Source of the DNA: Bacteroidales bacterium
Lineage (GTDB): Bacteria > Bacteroidota > Bacteroidia > Bacteroidales > DTU049
Direction of reading: 5' to 3'
Assembly: GCA_018056215.1 (NCBI GenBank)
Contig: JAGPGB010000057.1
Location: 1 to 7,217, forward strand
Length of the DNA: 7,217 nucleotides
The notes beneath the pieces were generated by a model. It saw nothing but the letters and a program-made list of their open reading frames with translations. It was not told where the DNA came from and made no database searches. Shown piece by piece: positions 6,338 through 7,217 of this stretch (its first letter is position 1; each line of letters begins with the position of its first letter). The position numbers and the translations under genes are program-made.

Positions 6338-7176
6338 TATTACCAGAATGGTATTATAATATCAAAGAGCCACCCACAGAGAGAAATTGGAGTGTCTTTT
6401 TAATCCTAAATGAAAATAATTTCTCCACAGCTGCTTTAGCTCAGTCAATTATTTACGCTAAAAGCTTCGGAGCACAATTAACCATTTGTGCTTCACCTGG
6501 ATTCAATAAAGATATTTTAAAAAAACTTATTAACTATGTAAATAATGAATTTAAAATTCCAGCAATGGGGTTGCAATTAGATATGCCATTGAAAGAATGG
6601 CTAATCCAAGCGAGTTCTAAATATGAAGCTATTTTTTTTGTAGTTAGTTTAATAGATAATAAAACTAGCTTGGGAACAAATATTTCTCAAACACTATATT
6701 TTTTTCGCAATAGCAGGGTACCATTAATTCTTGTACCTAATAAAGCTACTATTTTACCATTAGATAAAATTGCTTTTGCTATGAATTTCGAAAAAGAAGA
6801 AAAAGAAAAAATATTATGGGGTTCATATTTTGCTAGAATTGCTAATAGTCAAATCACTATTTATAAACCCAAAGTAAAAGACCAAAATTACAAACTTGGT
6901 ATTATGAGTAATTTTACTAGCCTCACACAACTTTATGATAAATTAAATTTGAATTATTCCATCATTGATACCGATTTCACAGTTTATACCATCGAGCAAA
7001 GTAGCCTATCATTAGCTACTCTGGATCAGATAAGTTTATACCTTATTATGGTGAATAAATATTGGGGAATAATAGATTATATTATAGGACCTAATGCCAA
7101 AGATTTATTAAAAAAAGCACAAATTCCTATAATGTGTATTCCTAAGAGAGATGATTTATATGTGTTGTGTAGTTGA
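6310..7176 (+). CDS. Tandem UspA-like (universal stress protein family) protein, divergent
   Basis: This 288-residue protein has no signal peptide or membrane segment, so it should be cytoplasmic. Two alpha/beta halves can be seen. The first, about 26-145, begins NWSVFLIL and ends with the strand VPLILVPN (137-144). The second, about 150-280, begins KIAFAMNF and ends IIGPNAKDLLKKAQIPIMCIP (258-278). The closing pattern, Gly, helix, then a PVLVVP-like strand, is the UspA fold signature, and double-domain Usp proteins of about 280 residues are common in Bacteroidota. The ATP-binding Gly-X2-Gly-X9-Gly-Ser/Thr motif is absent from both halves, so nucleotide binding is doubtful. The first 9 codons overlap the end of the protease gene by 28 nt in another frame. 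The A-rich leader (aaacaaaga) before the ATG and the lack of another nearby start support this site. It is probably cotranscribed with the protease. The family assignment rests on pattern recognition only. Confidence 0.72.
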   Translation: MEDQTIYPIILPEWYYNIKEPPTERNWSVFLILNENNFSTAALAQSIIYAKSFGAQLTICASPGFNKDILKKLINYVNNEFKIPAMGLQLDMPLKEWLIQASSKYEAIFFVVSLIDNKTSLGTNISQTLYFFRNSRVPLILVPNKATILPLDKIAFAMNFEKEEKEKILWGSYFARIANSQITIYKPKVKDQNYKLGIMSNFTSLTQLYDKLNLNYSIIDTDFTVYTIEQSSLSLATLDQISLYLIMVNKYWGIIDYIIGPNAKDLLKKAQIPIMCIPKRDDLYVLCS

Positions 7177-7217
7177 TAAATATTGATTTTAAGTAAATAT
7201 GCTTAGGGATAGAAAAA

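Noticed and set aside
7199..7217. Possible start codon of a further gene at the right edge (ATG at 7199)
   Set aside because: Only six codons are visible, with no TAnnTTTG box before them; nothing can be tested within the window.
1..7217. Mobile element, CRISPR array, phage, toxin-antitoxin or defence system
   Set aside because: No transposase, integrase, direct-repeat array or known defence domain is visible in any frame; the MerR/tRNA neighbourhood shows no attachment-site duplication of the tRNA 3' end in the window.

Overview
The window is strongly AT-rich and reads as a Bacteroidota chromosome fragment. Several independent signs agree. One exported protein ends in a type IX secretion (T9SS) type A sorting domain. 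Both exported proteins carry Gln directly after the predicted signal peptidase I site. Start codons are preceded by A/T-rich leaders without a Shine-Dalgarno sequence. Perfect copies of the Bacteroidota -7 promoter box TAnnTTTG lie just upstream of five of the six transcription-unit starts. IspH has the GATSTP C-terminal motif that I associate with this phylum. I cannot name a genus.

Layout: (1) 1-227, minus strand, the first 75 residues of a secreted, Trp/Asn-rich repeat protein that runs off the left edge. (2) 228-315, a short divergent promoter region with one identical TAATTTTG box on each strand. (3) 316-1197, ispH, the last enzyme of the MEP isoprenoid pathway. (4) 1222-1545, minus strand, a small MerR-type regulator convergent with ispH. 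(5) 1614-1687, minus strand, tRNA-Gln with a CUG anticodon. (6) 1773-3542, sppA, a long-form (67K type) signal peptide peptidase with an intact Ser/Lys dyad. (7) 3626-6337, a 903-residue secreted subtilisin-like (S8) protease with propeptide, complete catalytic residues, a Ca-loop-like insert and a T9SS sorting domain. (8) 6310-7176, a cytoplasmic tandem UspA-like protein whose start lies inside the protease gene (28 nt overlap). The last 41 bases hold no supportable gene.

Together these look like ordinary housekeeping genes (ispH, tRNA-Gln, sppA) mixed with envelope and secretion genes. SppA clears signal peptides in the inner membrane, and the flanking exported proteins are Sec and T9SS clients. 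The only clear cotranscribed pair is the protease and the UspA-like gene. I found no mobile element, CRISPR array, phage gene, toxin-antitoxin pair or defence system. The points worth a second look are at the regulatory and processing level: overlapping divergent promoters at ispH, the protease/UspA overlap, the Q-rule signal peptides, and a sequon distribution matching Bacteroidota O-glycosylation.
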